DNA of 35,536 nt from Rhodospirillales bacterium. GTDB taxonomy: Bacteria; Pseudomonadota; Alphaproteobacteria; Rhodospirillales; Casp-alpha2. The first letter of the stretch is position 1, and the number at the start of each line of letters is the position of its first letter. The DNA lies in assembly GCA_013203595.1 (NCBI GenBank), contig JABMNT010000183.1:1-35536 (forward strand), in the 5' to 3' direction. Of this stretch, positions 8,799 to 17,935 are shown in pieces. Below the pieces are notes generated by a model, which was not told the origin of the DNA, did no database searches, and saw only the letters and a list, made by a program, of their open reading frames with translations. Position numbers and translations under genes: made by a program.

Positions 8799-9536
8799 AT
8801 GGTGCGATATCATTTGAAAATTGAATACGATGGACGGCCTTTCGTGGGCTGGCAACGCCAGGAGAACGGTCCGTCCGTTCAGCAGTTCGTTGAAGAAGCC
8901 GTTACCCGTTTTACCGGCGCACCGGCCGTTCTGTTTGTTGCCGGGCGAACCGATAAGGGAGTGCATGCCTTAAATCAGTCGGCGCATGTCGATCTCGACA
9001 AGCAATGGTCACCCGATAGGGTGCGCGATGCCCTCAACGCGCAATTGCGTCCGCAGCCGATTGTTGTCCTGTCGGCGACAATCGTTGACGAGGAATTTCA
9101 CGCCCGGTTTTCGGCAAAGGAACGGGTCTATATGTACCGGATTATCAACCGCCGCCCGCCCCTGACCGTTGACCGGGGGCTGAGTTGGTGGGTTCCCGGT
9201 GCGCTGGATCCGGCATTGATGAAAGATGCGGCTGAAGTGCTGTTGGGCAACCATGATTTTTCAACCTTCCGGGCAACCGCCTGCCAGGCCAAGTCACCGG
9301 TTAAAACCCTCGATCAGCTGGATGTGGAATGGGACGGCCATGAGATCCGGATTCATACCCGTGCCCGGTCGTTCTTGTATCATCAGGTGCGCAACATCGT
9401 TGGCTCGCTGAAATGGGTCGGCGAAGGGCGATGGACAAAAGATGACCTGAAGTCTGCCTTGCAGGCCAAAGACCGCCGGGCCGGTGGGCCGACGGTGCCG
9501 GCCGATGGCCTTTACCTGACCGATGTGGTCTATTAA
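8799..9536 (+). CDS. truA: tRNA pseudouridine(38-40) synthase
   Basis: This 245-residue protein modifies positions 38-40 in the anticodon stem of tRNAs. It opens with the conserved IEYDGRPFVGWQRQ. It contains the catalytic motif AGRTDKGVHA, whose Asp is the nucleophile, as well as FHARFSAKERVYMYRI and the C-terminal FLYHQVRNIVGSL. The length is normal. In many alphaproteobacteria truA lies directly after fmt; here the opposing unknown gene is inserted between them. AAGAAG just before the ATG supports this start. Confidence 0.97.
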   Translation: MVRYHLKIEYDGRPFVGWQRQENGPSVQQFVEEAVTRFTGAPAVLFVAGRTDKGVHALNQSAHVDLDKQWSPDRVRDALNAQLRPQPIVVLSATIVDEEFHARFSAKERVYMYRIINRRPPLTVDRGLSWWVPGALDPALMKDAAEVLLGNHDFSTFRATACQAKSPVKTLDQLDVEWDGHEIRIHTRARSFLYHQVRNIVGSLKWVGEGRWTKDDLKSALQAKDRRAGGPTVPADGLYLTDVVY

Positions 9537-9587
9537 TCAACGGCCTCGGTTTGCCTTAACCACCCGCAAGTAACGGATTTATTCTTC

Positions 9588-9965
9588 ATGCGCGCGAACA
9601 TCGAACTCAGCCTTAAGCCGCAGAACAGGTCGACCCCGAACGGCAATTCCGAGCAAAATCAGGAACCGGAAGAGACACCGGTCATGGGCTGGTTTGCGGT
9701 GGCATTCGGGATCTTGGGTATTTTCACCTTTGGCGTCATCTTTGTCCCCCTCGGGCTGGTCTGCTCGGTTTTGGCCTTTCTGTTTGGTCAGGTCAGTTGG
9801 GCGATCAGCGGACTGGTGCTGGCAGTGATCGGGTTTGTCACCTCACCACATCTCTGGCTGATCGTCGGTCTGGCGGCGGCCTATCAGGGGCTCGGACTGC
9901 ACGAACAGTTGCAGCCGTTTTTTGATATGATGGGGATCGAGCCGCCACCGGGTGTTGATGTCTAG
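9588..9965 (+). CDS. Small membrane protein of unknown function
   Basis: The reading frame gives 125 residues from the ATG at 9588. A second start at 9684 (MGWFAVAF) has GGAAGAG nine bases upstream and would give 93 residues; I cannot decide between them. The first 32 residues are polar and Pro/Gln/Glu rich. Two to three hydrophobic spans follow (WFAVAFGILGIFTFGVIFVPLGLVCSVLAFLFG, then ISGLVLAVIGFVTS and LWLIVGLAAAY). The repeated Gly-rich hydrophobic pattern resembles DUF4190-type small membrane proteins, but the match is by eye only. The stop codon lies inside the first copy of the 36-bp direct repeat. Confidence 0.65.
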   Translation: MRANIELSLKPQNRSTPNGNSEQNQEPEETPVMGWFAVAFGILGIFTFGVIFVPLGLVCSVLAFLFGQVSWAISGLVLAVIGFVTSPHLWLIVGLAAAYQGLGLHEQLQPFFDMMGIEPPPGVDV

Positions 9966-9996
9966 TGATTCCATATGAACATGAACTGCACTAGCC
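9961..9996 (+). repeat. 36-bp direct repeat, copy 1 (at convergent gene junction)
   Basis: Copy 1 overlaps the TAG stop of the small membrane protein gene and includes the TAG stop of the opposing gene. It matches the copy at 17931-17966 at 29 of 36 positions, in the same orientation, with the shared core GATTCCATAT-N-AACATGAA. Copy 1 also has a CTAGTG...CACTAG inverted pair that is only partly kept in copy 2. Confidence 0.7.
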
Positions 9997-10551
9997 GGTA
10001 ATCAACTGATTGAGCAGCAAGCCCAGCAAGACATCCAGAAAGACGATGCCGGCGGTCGTCGACAACGGCACCAGGAGTGCGGTTTTAGCGATGTATCCGG
10101 AATAGACGAGGGTCCATATAAACAGGAGGGTGGTCAGGCCCTGCACGATACTTGTTGGAATCAGCCCGATCAGTCCAAGCACGATCACGCCGATGAAAAG
10201 CACATACTGGGGGACCATGGCCCAGTTGTAGGCGACAATAAATGGAATGTATCTGTCCCGGCATCCCAGTGTCCGGGTCAGCCATTCCATGACCACCGGA
10301 AAGACCAGCCAGGACAGGAAATAGGCCGATAGCTCCAGTGCCAGATAGCGCCCGAAGGGGAGATCGACCTGACCGGCATAGGCCTGTGCCGCCAGCAATA
10401 GCAGATAGAGCGGTGCCAGGATAAAGGCGGCCTGGAAGGAGCGCCAGAACCCGACGGTGGTTTTATCAAAAAAGTCATGCCCCTGGGAGTCAAAACGCGC
10501 TAGACGCCAGGCCCCGTAAAGCGCGCGGACGGCATCGGGCAGGGCGCTCAT
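9991..10551 (-). CDS. Multi-pass membrane protein of unknown function (Yip1-like topology)
   Basis: The product has 186 residues. A soluble N-terminus (residues 1-40, with many Arg and Asp) precedes about four or five hydrophobic segments, including FILAPLYLLLLAAQAYA, LSAYFLSWLVFPVVM, YVLFIGVIVLGLIGLIP and a C-terminal pair ending VFLDVLLGLLLNQLITG. No catalytic motif is visible. Its start overlaps the dapE stop by four bases (ATGA), so it is translationally coupled to dapE and forms the end of the dapD-dapE unit. A link with lysine or cell-wall metabolism is only positional. Confidence 0.75.
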   Translation of the reverse strand: MSALPDAVRALYGAWRLARFDSQGHDFFDKTTVGFWRSFQAAFILAPLYLLLLAAQAYAGQVDLPFGRYLALELSAYFLSWLVFPVVMEWLTRTLGCRDRYIPFIVAYNWAMVPQYVLFIGVIVLGLIGLIPTSIVQGLTTLLFIWTLVYSGYIAKTALLVPLSTTAGIVFLDVLLGLLLNQLITG

Positions 10552-11702
10552 TCGGGCGGGCCGAAGTATCCAAGCAAAATCTGTTCGTAGATATCAGTCA
10601 ACCGGGTTATGTCCTGCAAACTGACGTTTTCGTCGACCTTATGGGCCGTTGCGTTGCGCATCCCAAACTCAGAAACGGCACAGATATCCTTGATGAAGCG
10701 CGCATCTGATGTGCCGCCGGTGGTGCTCAGTTCTGTATCCAGGCCGGTGACGGTTTTGATCGCGGCGCTGATCAAATCGCTTAGTTTCCCGGGCGCTGTC
10801 AGAAAGGATTCTCCGGATATGGAAATCTCCATGTCGTGTTGGCCACCGATATTCTGGCGGTGCTTTTCCAGAAATGCGCTCAGGCTGGCTCCGGAATGCT
10901 GGTCGTTGAAGCGAATGTTAATCCGCGCCGTCGCTTTCGCAGGTATGAGGTTCGTGGTTTCGTTGCCGACATCCATGGTGGTGATCTCGAGATTGCTGGC
11001 CTGGAAATAATCGTTACCCGCATCGAGCACTGCCCCATCCACTTCCGACAGGAATTTCAGCAAGCGGGGGACCGGATTGTCGGCCAGGTGTGGATAGGCG
11101 ACGTGGCCCTGTGTGCCATAAACGGTGATCGTCGCATTGAGGCTGCCCCGGCGGCCGATTTTAGCCATATCACCAACCTGGCTGACACTGGTTGGCTCGC
11201 CGACAAGGCAATGGTCAACGGTTTCATCCCGGCTGTTCAGCCATTCCAGCATTTTTCGGGTGCCGTTGATGGCAGGGCCTTCTTCGTCGCCGGTGATCAA
11301 AAAGCTGATGGAACCGGCAAGCGACGGGCCCTTTGCGGCGAGCAGGCGTGCCACTGCCGCGGTAAAGCAGGCAACGGCACATTTCATGTCGGAGGCGCCG
11401 CGGCCAAATAAATGGCCGTCTTTGATGGTTGCCACAAACGGATCAACAGACCAGTCATCCGGATTGCCGACCGGGACAACATCCGTATGACCGGCAAAAC
11501 AAAAATGCGGACCGGTTGTGCCAATGCGGGCGTAAAGATTGTCGACGTCCGGGGTTCCATCCTCGGCAAATGGCAGGCGATGGCAGGTAAATCCCAGTTC
11601 CTGCAATGTGCCCTGCAGGACATCAAGGGCGCCCGCATCAACCGGCGTCACACTGGGGCAACGGATAAGCTCCTGGCTGAACTGGATGGGATCAATCACC
11701 AT
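10548..11702 (-). CDS. dapE: Succinyl-diaminopimelate desuccinylase
   Basis: This 384-residue M20-family zinc hydrolase is close to the family length. The metal motif FAGHTDVVP (first His/Asp), the bridging Asp in GRGASDMK, the catalytic pair GDEEGPA and a late His (ATAHKVDE) are all visible. The LTTTGGTSDARFI-like stretch typical of DapE is present as LSTTGGTSDARFI. It releases succinate from N-succinyl-LL-2,6-diaminopimelate in the succinylase branch of lysine and peptidoglycan synthesis. It follows dapD with three bases between stop and start, so the two consecutive pathway genes are co-transcribed. Confidence 0.97.
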   Translation of the reverse strand: MVIDPIQFSQELIRCPSVTPVDAGALDVLQGTLQELGFTCHRLPFAEDGTPDVDNLYARIGTTGPHFCFAGHTDVVPVGNPDDWSVDPFVATIKDGHLFGRGASDMKCAVACFTAAVARLLAAKGPSLAGSISFLITGDEEGPAINGTRKMLEWLNSRDETVDHCLVGEPTSVSQVGDMAKIGRRGSLNATITVYGTQGHVAYPHLADNPVPRLLKFLSEVDGAVLDAGNDYFQASNLEITTMDVGNETTNLIPAKATARINIRFNDQHSGASLSAFLEKHRQNIGGQHDMEISISGESFLTAPGKLSDLISAAIKTVTGLDTELSTTGGTSDARFIKDICAVSEFGMRNATAHKVDENVSLQDITRLTDIYEQILLGYFGPPE

Positions 11703-11705
11703 GAT

Positions 11706-12548
11706 TTAATCGCGCAGCAAATCATTGATCGACGTCTTCGAGCGGGTTTGCGCGTCCACCCGCTTGACGATGACCGCACAATAGAGCGAAGGCCCCGGTG
11801 TTCCGTCGGGAAACGGCTTGCCGGGCAGGGAGCCGGGAACAACAACAGAGTAGGACGGCACCCGACCATAGAAAATTTCGCCGGTTGCACGGTCAACGAT
11901 TTTCGTTGACGCACTGATGAACACGCCCATCGACAGAACCGAGCCTTCCTCCACAATAACACCCTCAACCACTTCGGAACGGGCACCGATGAAACAGTTG
12001 TCTTCAATGATGACCGGATCAGCCTGCAGGGGTTCCAGCACACCGCCAATACCAACACCGCCTGACAAATGAACGTTTTTGCCAATTTGCGCGCAGGAGC
12101 CGACGGTGACCCAGGTGTCGACCATGGTTCCGGTATCCACATAGGCACCCAAGTTGACAAAGCTGGGCATCAGAATGACGCCAGGCGCAATGTAGGCGGA
12201 ACGCCGGACGATGCAATTGGGCACAGCGCGAAAACCGGCAGCACGGAAAGCCGCGTCGTCCATGCCTGCAAATTTAGACGGCACCTTGTCAAACCAGCCA
12301 GAGCCGTCCGGGCCACCCGAAATGACGCCCATATCGTTCAGACGAAAGGAAAGCAGGACGGCTTTCTTGAGCCACTGATTGACCTGCCAGCCGTCAGCGG
12401 TTTTTTCGGCAACGCGGGCTTTTCCTGAATCCAGCAACCCCAGGGCGGTGTCAACAGCGTCCCGGACCTCGCCCTTGGTGGTGATTGAAATTTCCGCCCG
12501 GGCTTCCCAGGCGTTGTCGATGGTTGCTTGCAGATCAGTAGTGCTCAT
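11706..12548 (-). CDS. dapD: Tetrahydrodipicolinate N-succinyltransferase
   Basis: The 280-residue product matches DapD length. The N-terminal helical domain ([25 protein letters not shown]) leads to a left-handed beta-helix built from hexapeptide repeats ([40 protein letters not shown]). The C-terminal part carries [14 protein letters not shown]. It transfers succinate from succinyl-CoA to tetrahydrodipicolinate, the step that feeds the substrate used by DapE after transamination. A promoter-like TTGACA lies upstream. The gene seems to be transcribed separately from the nucleotidase gene behind it, since 163 bases separate them. Confidence 0.97.
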   Translation of the reverse strand: MSTTDLQATIDNAWEARAEISITTKGEVRDAVDTALGLLDSGKARVAEKTADGWQVNQWLKKAVLLSFRLNDMGVISGGPDGSGWFDKVPSKFAGMDDAAFRAAGFRAVPNCIVRRSAYIAPGVILMPSFVNLGAYVDTGTMVDTWVTVGSCAQIGKNVHLSGGVGIGGVLEPLQADPVIIEDNCFIGARSEVVEGVIVEEGSVLSMGVFISASTKIVDRATGEIFYGRVPSYSVVVPGSLPGKPFPDGTPGPSLYCAVIVKRVDAQTRSKTSINDLLRD

Positions 12549-12602
12549 GGTTTTTCGGTTCCTGTATTATGCTTCAGGCAAAGGCCTCAAAATGACCGCC
12601 GG

Positions 12603-12631
12603 AACATGCGCGAAGCGCCGGCGACTGTCAA
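12603..12631 (-). promoter_or_regulatory. Candidate promoter for dapD-dapE
   Basis: On the minus strand a perfect TTGACA (plus coordinates 12626-12631) is followed after 17 bases by CATGTT (12603-12608). The -35 box is consensus and the -10 box is weak. It lies about 55 bases before the dapD start in an otherwise gene-free stretch. Confidence 0.45.
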
Positions 12632-12711
12632 TATCCGGCACCCGGTTGTTGGCTGGTTTGTTCGATGCCGCAACTGCCAACAGGCAATGCCAATAAATGG
12701 CTTTATCGGTG

Positions 12712-13404
12712 CTATTGCACGGAAATTTGTTCAAGCCAGGCTGTCAAATCATCAACAATATGATGAATATGTTCGCCTTCAGAGCCTTCTGTCGCCCAGT
12801 CCGTGTCGGTGCGCACCCAAACCGTGGTCATCCCCAGAGCTGCGGCCGGGATCAGGTTTTTCGCCATGTCTTCAACCATTACCGATGTATTTGGATCAAT
12901 CTTGAAGGCGGCGATCATTTTCTCATAGACGGCAAAATCCGGCTTTGGCGTAAACTGGCTGTCAACAATATCAAAAATACCGTCAAAATGCTGCAGGATG
13001 CCCAGTTTACGGGTCACATTTTCCGCGTGTTTGGTCGAGCCGTTGGTGAATATCACTTTGCGGCCGGGCAATCGGGCAAGTGCGGCATCCAATGCCGGCG
13101 CAAACGGAACCGGGCTCAAATCGATATCATGAACGTATTCCAGATATTCGTCAGGCGATGTGCCATGCATGGTCATCATGCCCCGCATGCTGGTGCCGTA
13201 TTCCCGGAAAAACGATTTTTGTTTTTTATGGGCGTCGTCCCAGCCCAGACCCAGGGCCTGCATAATAAATTCCGTTATTTTTCGATCAACCTGATCAAAC
13301 AGGCGCGATGACGCCGGATACAAGGTATTGTCCAGGTCAAAAACCCATGTTTCAGTGGATATAAACGGGTTGGATAGGGATGGTTTGTCTTGATTTTCTG
13401 TCAT
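12712..13404 (-). CDS. HAD-superfamily pyrimidine 5'-nucleotidase
   Basis: This 230-residue protein carries the HAD motifs: FDLDNTLYP (motif I, nucleophile and acid Asp), FTNGSTKH (motif II), a Lys in the TPKPDF region, and MVEDMAKNL (motif IV acids). The layout and the long helical cap between motifs I and II match the SDT1/PyrF-like pyrimidine 5'-nucleotidase subfamily, which dephosphorylates UMP and CMP. I recall its position next to dapD as recurring in alphaproteobacteria. The ATG start has no clear Shine-Dalgarno sequence, so another start cannot be excluded. Confidence 0.88.
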   Translation of the reverse strand: MTENQDKPSLSNPFISTETWVFDLDNTLYPASSRLFDQVDRKITEFIMQALGLGWDDAHKKQKSFFREYGTSMRGMMTMHGTSPDEYLEYVHDIDLSPVPFAPALDAALARLPGRKVIFTNGSTKHAENVTRKLGILQHFDGIFDIVDSQFTPKPDFAVYEKMIAAFKIDPNTSVMVEDMAKNLIPAAALGMTTVWVRTDTDWATEGSEGEHIHHIVDDLTAWLEQISVQ

Positions 13405-13598
13405 AGGCGTATTTGATTAAGGGGGGGCGTGGTTTGCAAGCTTATTTTAACACATATAAAGCATGATAGGCGAGTGCAGGCAGGCCGGGGCGTTGTATAA
13501 AATCGCTTGATTCCGCCTGTTAAGGGCACCGGGAGAGAGAAACCGATGCCGGAGCCCATGAATTAAACGGGCCGTATTTTGAGGGGCGAACGGGATTG

Positions 13599-15302
13599 AT
13601 GGCAGAAAAGGTCGATTTGGAACCTGCAGAGGAAGCAAAGTCAGCAGCTCTTCTGAAATCAAAAGATGATGCGGAAATCCTGTTGGCCGGGTATCCGGGA
13701 GCCGCATTGCTGATTACCCGTGACTGCAGCGTTGAGCGTGCGAACGCCAAGGGCGAAGGGCTTGAAGCCCTGATCGTCCATGGGGCCATCCCTGAAATTC
13801 GCGATCTGGTAAATAAATCCGAAGGCGTCCATACGGTGACGGCGACAACGGTGACCCTGCCAAGTGCTAAAGGTGAAATCATTCTCGATTTGACCGTGGT
13901 CCCGGTCGAAAGCGGTCGGTTTCTGGTCCTGGCCCGCGATCAGACCATGGAGAAAAATTTGCGCAGCGCGCTTGTCGAGTCGCGACAGCGTTATAAGGAT
14001 CTGGTTGAAATCTCCAGCGATTTTTGCTGGGAAACCTCGGTCGACGGGGAATTTCAGTTTGTTTCACCCAAAGGAGCGATCGGTTATACGGCGGACGAAC
14101 TGGTCAATGCAAAAGCCGAAACCTTCATTGTCAATCCGGAGAACTTCACACCGCTGCCGTTTGCAAGCCGTCGCCCGCTGGATGAAGTTGAGATTTGGTT
14201 CAGCCACAAAAATGGTAGCCAGGCCTGCATGATGCTGTCCTGTGTGCCTCTGTATTCGGAGGCGGGCGGCACCGAAAGCTGGTGTGGGACGCGGGGGGTA
14301 TGCCGGGATGTGACGATTGAGCGGGAGAATGAAACGGCGTTAACCCGGGCCCGCAATCGGGAGCAGATATTAAGCTATATCGTCAGCATGATCCGGGACG
14401 AACTGGAGCCGGAAAACATGTTGTCAGCAGCGGCAACCGCGTCGACACGGGCGCTGGAAGTGGCGGGTTGCCGGATCTATCGATTGGCCGGTCTTGAAAG
14501 CTTTGGCACAGCCGCCGAATACGGCAACACAGCGGATACCGGGGATCTGAATGATAATTTGGATGATCTGGGATCGAACGGGGAAGTCAAACAATTCAGG
14601 ACCGGGAACTGGACCTATTTTGTGGTAGCCACGCATTATCGCAATGTCATAAACGGGGCAATCGGAATCTGGATTTCCGAGGTCAGTGACACGCGGGCCG
14701 ATGACTTGAAAATTCTATTGGGTGATATTGCCAACCAGCTTGGTATTGCCAATGAACAAATAGCCAATCACGAACGGATTGTTGCGCTTTCCCGCACTGA
14801 TGGCATGACCGGATTACTGAACCGCCGCGCCTTCTTTGAAGAGGAACTGCCGCGGCGCCTGTCGCGACTGGCCCGCAGCCGGGAGACCGCGGCGCTTTTT
14901 TATGTTGATATGGATAACTTTAAGAAGGTTAATGACGTGCACGGGCATCAGGCTGGTGATGACGCCATTTTGTTCTTGCGTGACCTGTTGATGGACTTCT
15001 CGCGCCCGGGTGATGTCATTGCCCGGTTGGGGGGAGACGAGTTTGCCATGTGGCTGGATGGGATTTCCCCGGAAGTAACCCAAAACCGGGCCGGCGCCTT
15101 GATCACGGCCAGCCAGGCCATGGCCCAGTATTCCGGTGATCCCGCCTATCCCCTGGGTATTTCCGTTGGCGTAGCGGTTTACGACCCAAAGGACGAAGAA
15201 TCATTTGATGGTATGCTTGCGCGTGCAGATGAAGCTATGTATGCAGTTAAAAAAGCCGGAAAAGGTGGATTTATGATGGCACCGGCACCGAAGGCCGATT
15301 AG
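13599..15302 (+). CDS. Diguanylate cyclase with PAS, PAS and GAF-like sensor domains
   Basis: The product is 567 residues from the ATG at 13599, which is preceded by GAGGGG. By eye it contains a degenerate PAS domain (about 28-115), a second PAS domain (about 130-245, with SSDFCWETSVDGEFQFVSP and GTRGVCRDVT), a GAF-like region (about 258-390), and a complete GGDEF domain opening with SRTDGMTGLLNRRAFF. The active-site GGDEF is at about residues 478-482. An RPGD inhibitory I-site sits exactly five residues before it, so this should be an active c-di-GMP synthase with product feedback. There is no EAL domain and no membrane span, so it is a cytoplasmic sensor. Two DUF2336 genes follow on the same strand, which suggests shared function. 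Confidence 0.92.
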   Translation: MAEKVDLEPAEEAKSAALLKSKDDAEILLAGYPGAALLITRDCSVERANAKGEGLEALIVHGAIPEIRDLVNKSEGVHTVTATTVTLPSAKGEIILDLTVVPVESGRFLVLARDQTMEKNLRSALVESRQRYKDLVEISSDFCWETSVDGEFQFVSPKGAIGYTADELVNAKAETFIVNPENFTPLPFASRRPLDEVEIWFSHKNGSQACMMLSCVPLYSEAGGTESWCGTRGVCRDVTIERENETALTRARNREQILSYIVSMIRDELEPENMLSAAATASTRALEVAGCRIYRLAGLESFGTAAEYGNTADTGDLNDNLDDLGSNGEVKQFRTGNWTYFVVATHYRNVINGAIGIWISEVSDTRADDLKILLGDIANQLGIANEQIANHERIVALSRTDGMTGLLNRRAFFEEELPRRLSRLARSRETAALFYVDMDNFKKVNDVHGHQAGDDAILFLRDLLMDFSRPGDVIARLGGDEFAMWLDGISPEVTQNRAGALITASQAMAQYSGDPAYPLGISVGVAVYDPKDEESFDGMLARADEAMYAVKKAGKGGFMMAPAPKAD

Positions 15303-15347
15303 CCGTTTTGACGCGTGAATCCCGTTGCAGGCAGGAATTTTAGAAAT

Positions 15348-16634
15348 ATGAGTTTCGAAGGATCAGACAGCCGACTGGATTATGAAAAATCCAAGGAAAT
15401 GGCCCGAAGCGCGGATCCCGCTGTTCGGGCCAGACTGGCTTCAAAAAAAGATCTGCCACCTGAAATCCTCTATTTCCTGGCGGAAGACAGCGACGCGGAA
15501 GTCCGTCGTCAGGTCGCTAACAATGAAGCGGCACCGGAACTGACCCACTCGATTCTGGCCAGGGACGAAGCGGAAGGGGTACGTTCCCAACTGGCTGTCA
15601 AAATTGCCAAGTCGCTCATAAACCCGGTGCGGAATCTGCCTGAAAAAAGCCGTCAGATGTCGCATGACGCCCTGAGCCAGTTGGCCGCGGATCAAATAAC
15701 CGCTGTTCGCCGCGCTCTTGCCGAAGCCATTAAGGACGTACCCGGGGCACCCGCCGATCTTATTTTGCGCATGGCCGGCGATGCGGAAATTGTGGTCGCG
15801 GGGCCGGTGCTGGAACATTCACCGGTGCTTACGGACGAACATCTGCTGCGCATTGTCAAAGCGCCGGTAGCCGATGGCGCGCGTAATTTTATCTCGAAGC
15901 GCCGGGGCGTAAACGAAATCGTCTCCGAAGCGATTGTCGCAACAGATGACATTACGGCCATTGGCGAACTGCTGGGTAACAGCAGCGCCCATATTCAGGA
16001 AAAAACACTGGACAAGCTGGTCGATCGTGCGGAAGACATCGAGTTGTGGCAGGCGCCGTTGGTCAGCCGGACGAGCCTGCCGAAAACAGCAGCGACACGT
16101 CTGGCCCAGTTTGTGGCTGAAAACTTGCTGGAGGAGCTGCAAAAGCGTGACGATATCGATGCATCGACACTGGAAGACGTGAAGCGGGTGGTCCGTGCCC
16201 GCTTGGGCGGTGAAGAGTTCGCCCTGGAAGATGAAGACAATTTGCCGGCCGTTGCCCAGGATTTCCTGCAGATGGATCCTCCCGTCGCCATGGTGCAGCG
16301 ATTGTTTGACAGCCGCAGACTGGACGGAGACATGGTTTCCCGGTCACTGGATGCAGCTGATTATTCCTTTGTGCTGGCGGCTTTGCTCGTCAATTCAAAA
16401 ATTGACAGAAAAATTGTTCAGCTGATTTTCACCGACAAAAGCGCGAAAGGAATTGTTGCGATCTGCAAACTGTCCGGGATACCGGTTGGTTTGATCGTCA
16501 AAATCCAGCAACGCATGGGGCGTGTGCCGCCAAAGGAAATTCTGAAGCCGGTCGACGGCGCCTATCCTGTGACGCAGTCTGACGCCGAATGGCAAATTGA
16601 GTTCCATGCCAAACTCGTCGAACGCATGTCTTGA
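15348..16634 (+). CDS. DUF2336 domain protein, first tandem copy
   Basis: The product is about 428 residues from the ATG at 15348; an in-frame GTG at 15315 would add 11. The N-terminal half is a series of HEAT-like helical pairs with recurring R-x-x-L-A and V-R-x-x-V-A-x-N patterns (VRARLASKKDLPPEILYFLAEDSDAEVRRQVANN), typical of DUF2336. The C-terminal half (from about 320) has VSRSLDAADYSFVLAAL and ends DAEWQIEFHAKL. Such solenoids usually mediate protein contacts; no catalytic motif is visible and the function is unknown. It aligns end to end with the next gene. It starts 45 bases after the diguanylate cyclase and is probably in the same operon. Confidence 0.85.
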   Translation: MSFEGSDSRLDYEKSKEMARSADPAVRARLASKKDLPPEILYFLAEDSDAEVRRQVANNEAAPELTHSILARDEAEGVRSQLAVKIAKSLINPVRNLPEKSRQMSHDALSQLAADQITAVRRALAEAIKDVPGAPADLILRMAGDAEIVVAGPVLEHSPVLTDEHLLRIVKAPVADGARNFISKRRGVNEIVSEAIVATDDITAIGELLGNSSAHIQEKTLDKLVDRAEDIELWQAPLVSRTSLPKTAATRLAQFVAENLLEELQKRDDIDASTLEDVKRVVRARLGGEEFALEDEDNLPAVAQDFLQMDPPVAMVQRLFDSRRLDGDMVSRSLDAADYSFVLAALLVNSKIDRKIVQLIFTDKSAKGIVAICKLSGIPVGLIVKIQQRMGRVPPKEILKPVDGAYPVTQSDAEWQIEFHAKLVERMS

Positions 16635-16651
16635 AAAGTTGAGGCCAGCCA

Positions 16652-17935
16652 ATGAAAAGCATCATCGGAAAGCTGTTTGGTTCCGGCAAAGGCCGGGAAG
16701 TCACCTATGACCAGGCGAAGGAGCTTGCCAACCATAAGGATGACGAGATTCGCCGTGAACTGGCCAGCCAGCCGGAAATCCGCCCGGAGATTCTCTATTA
16801 TCTGACGGATGACCCGTCACCGGTGGTTCGTGCAGAAGTCGCCAAAAACCAGGCCACACCCGCCCAGGCCGATTTGCTGCTGGCCAAGGACAGGGACGAC
16901 GATGTCCGTGTTGATTTGGCGGCAAAGATATCCCGGCTGGCACCCGGCCTGAGCGCCAACGAACATGACCAGGTCAAGGTGATGGCCTACGAAGCGCTCG
17001 AGATCCTGGCCCGCGACCAGGTTGTTCGCGTTCGTCAGATCATTTCCGAGACCCTGAAGGATATTGCCGATGCGCCGCCTGAAATCATCCGCCAACTGGC
17101 CTGGGATGCCGAGGCGCTGGTGTCTGGCCCGATCCTCGAATATTCGCCGGTCCTGACCGACAACGATCTTCTTGAAATTATCAAGCAGAGCGGTTCCGGC
17201 AGTAATCTGAAGGCCATTTCAAAGCGCAGCAAAGTCTCTGAATCGGTTGTTGACGCCATTGTTGAAACCTCGGAAGAGGATGCCATTGGCTTCTTGCTGG
17301 CTAATAAAAGTGCGCAAATTCGTGAAGAAACCCTGGATAAAATCATTGCCGAGGCAATCAACGTCGAAAGCTGGCATGCCCCGCTGGTGGTTCGCCCCAG
17401 GCTGTCGGAAACGGCGGCGATGAACCTGGCCCGCTTTGTTGCCGAAAATTTATTGACAGCCTTGACGTCGCGAAAGGACTTCGCCCCGGAAGTCATCGCC
17501 GCCGTGCGCACGGTCGTCAACAAACGCCTGGAAAGTCAGGACGCGGCTTCGGTTGCAGACGAGGAAAGCACGGACACACCTTTGCAGGAGGCCCATGCAC
17601 AGGCGAGCAAGCTCCATGGCGAAGGGGCGTTGACGGAAGCCGCGGTGCTCAAGGCCATGGACCGCAATCAGCGGACCTTTGTGGTTGCCGCCCTGTCGGT
17701 ATTGACGGATCTGACCATCATCAAAATGGAAAAGGCCGTACGCCAGAAAGATCCAAAAGGGATGGTCGCCATCGCCTGGAAAGCCGGGTTAAGCACCAAG
17801 GTTATCGAGGCCCTGCAACGCGATATTTCCGGCATTGCCGAGGAAAAAATCATCAAACCTGCGGATAACGGGCTTTATCCCCTGAGCGATTCCGACCTGG
17901 AATGGCAGTTTGAAGTGATGACGGATATTGTCTAG
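16652..17935 (+). CDS. DUF2336 domain protein, second tandem copy
   Basis: This 427-residue protein is colinear with the preceding one. Matching blocks include PEILYYLTDDPSPVVRAEVAKNQATP, GPILEYSPVLTDNDLLEIIK, ISKRSKVSESVVDAIV, EETLDKI, ARFVAENLL, and the ending DLEWQFEV. By eye more than a third of positions are identical, so the pair arose by an old tandem duplication. The N-terminus differs, with a short basic/glycine stretch (MKSIIGKLFGSGKGRE) that copy 1 lacks. It starts 17 bases after copy 1. The stop codon lies in the second copy of the 36-bp direct repeat. The function is unknown. Confidence 0.85.
   Translation: MKSIIGKLFGSGKGREVTYDQAKELANHKDDEIRRELASQPEIRPEILYYLTDDPSPVVRAEVAKNQATPAQADLLLAKDRDDDVRVDLAAKISRLAPGLSANEHDQVKVMAYEALEILARDQVVRVRQIISETLKDIADAPPEIIRQLAWDAEALVSGPILEYSPVLTDNDLLEIIKQSGSGSNLKAISKRSKVSESVVDAIVETSEEDAIGFLLANKSAQIREETLDKIIAEAINVESWHAPLVVRPRLSETAAMNLARFVAENLLTALTSRKDFAPEVIAAVRTVVNKRLESQDAASVADEESTDTPLQEAHAQASKLHGEGALTEAAVLKAMDRNQRTFVVAALSVLTDLTIIKMEKAVRQKDPKGMVAIAWKAGLSTKVIEALQRDISGIAEEKIIKPADNGLYPLSDSDLEWQFEVMTDIV

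Noticed and set aside
11412-11909. 165-codon plus-strand frame over dapE/dapD
   Set aside because: It is a shadow of two well-supported genes with no ribosome binding site or family pattern.
13546-13566. Six-codon mini-frame with GGGAGAGAGA upstream, before the diguanylate cyclase gene
   Set aside because: It could be a leader peptide, but there is no attenuator-like pairing and such short frames arise often by chance.
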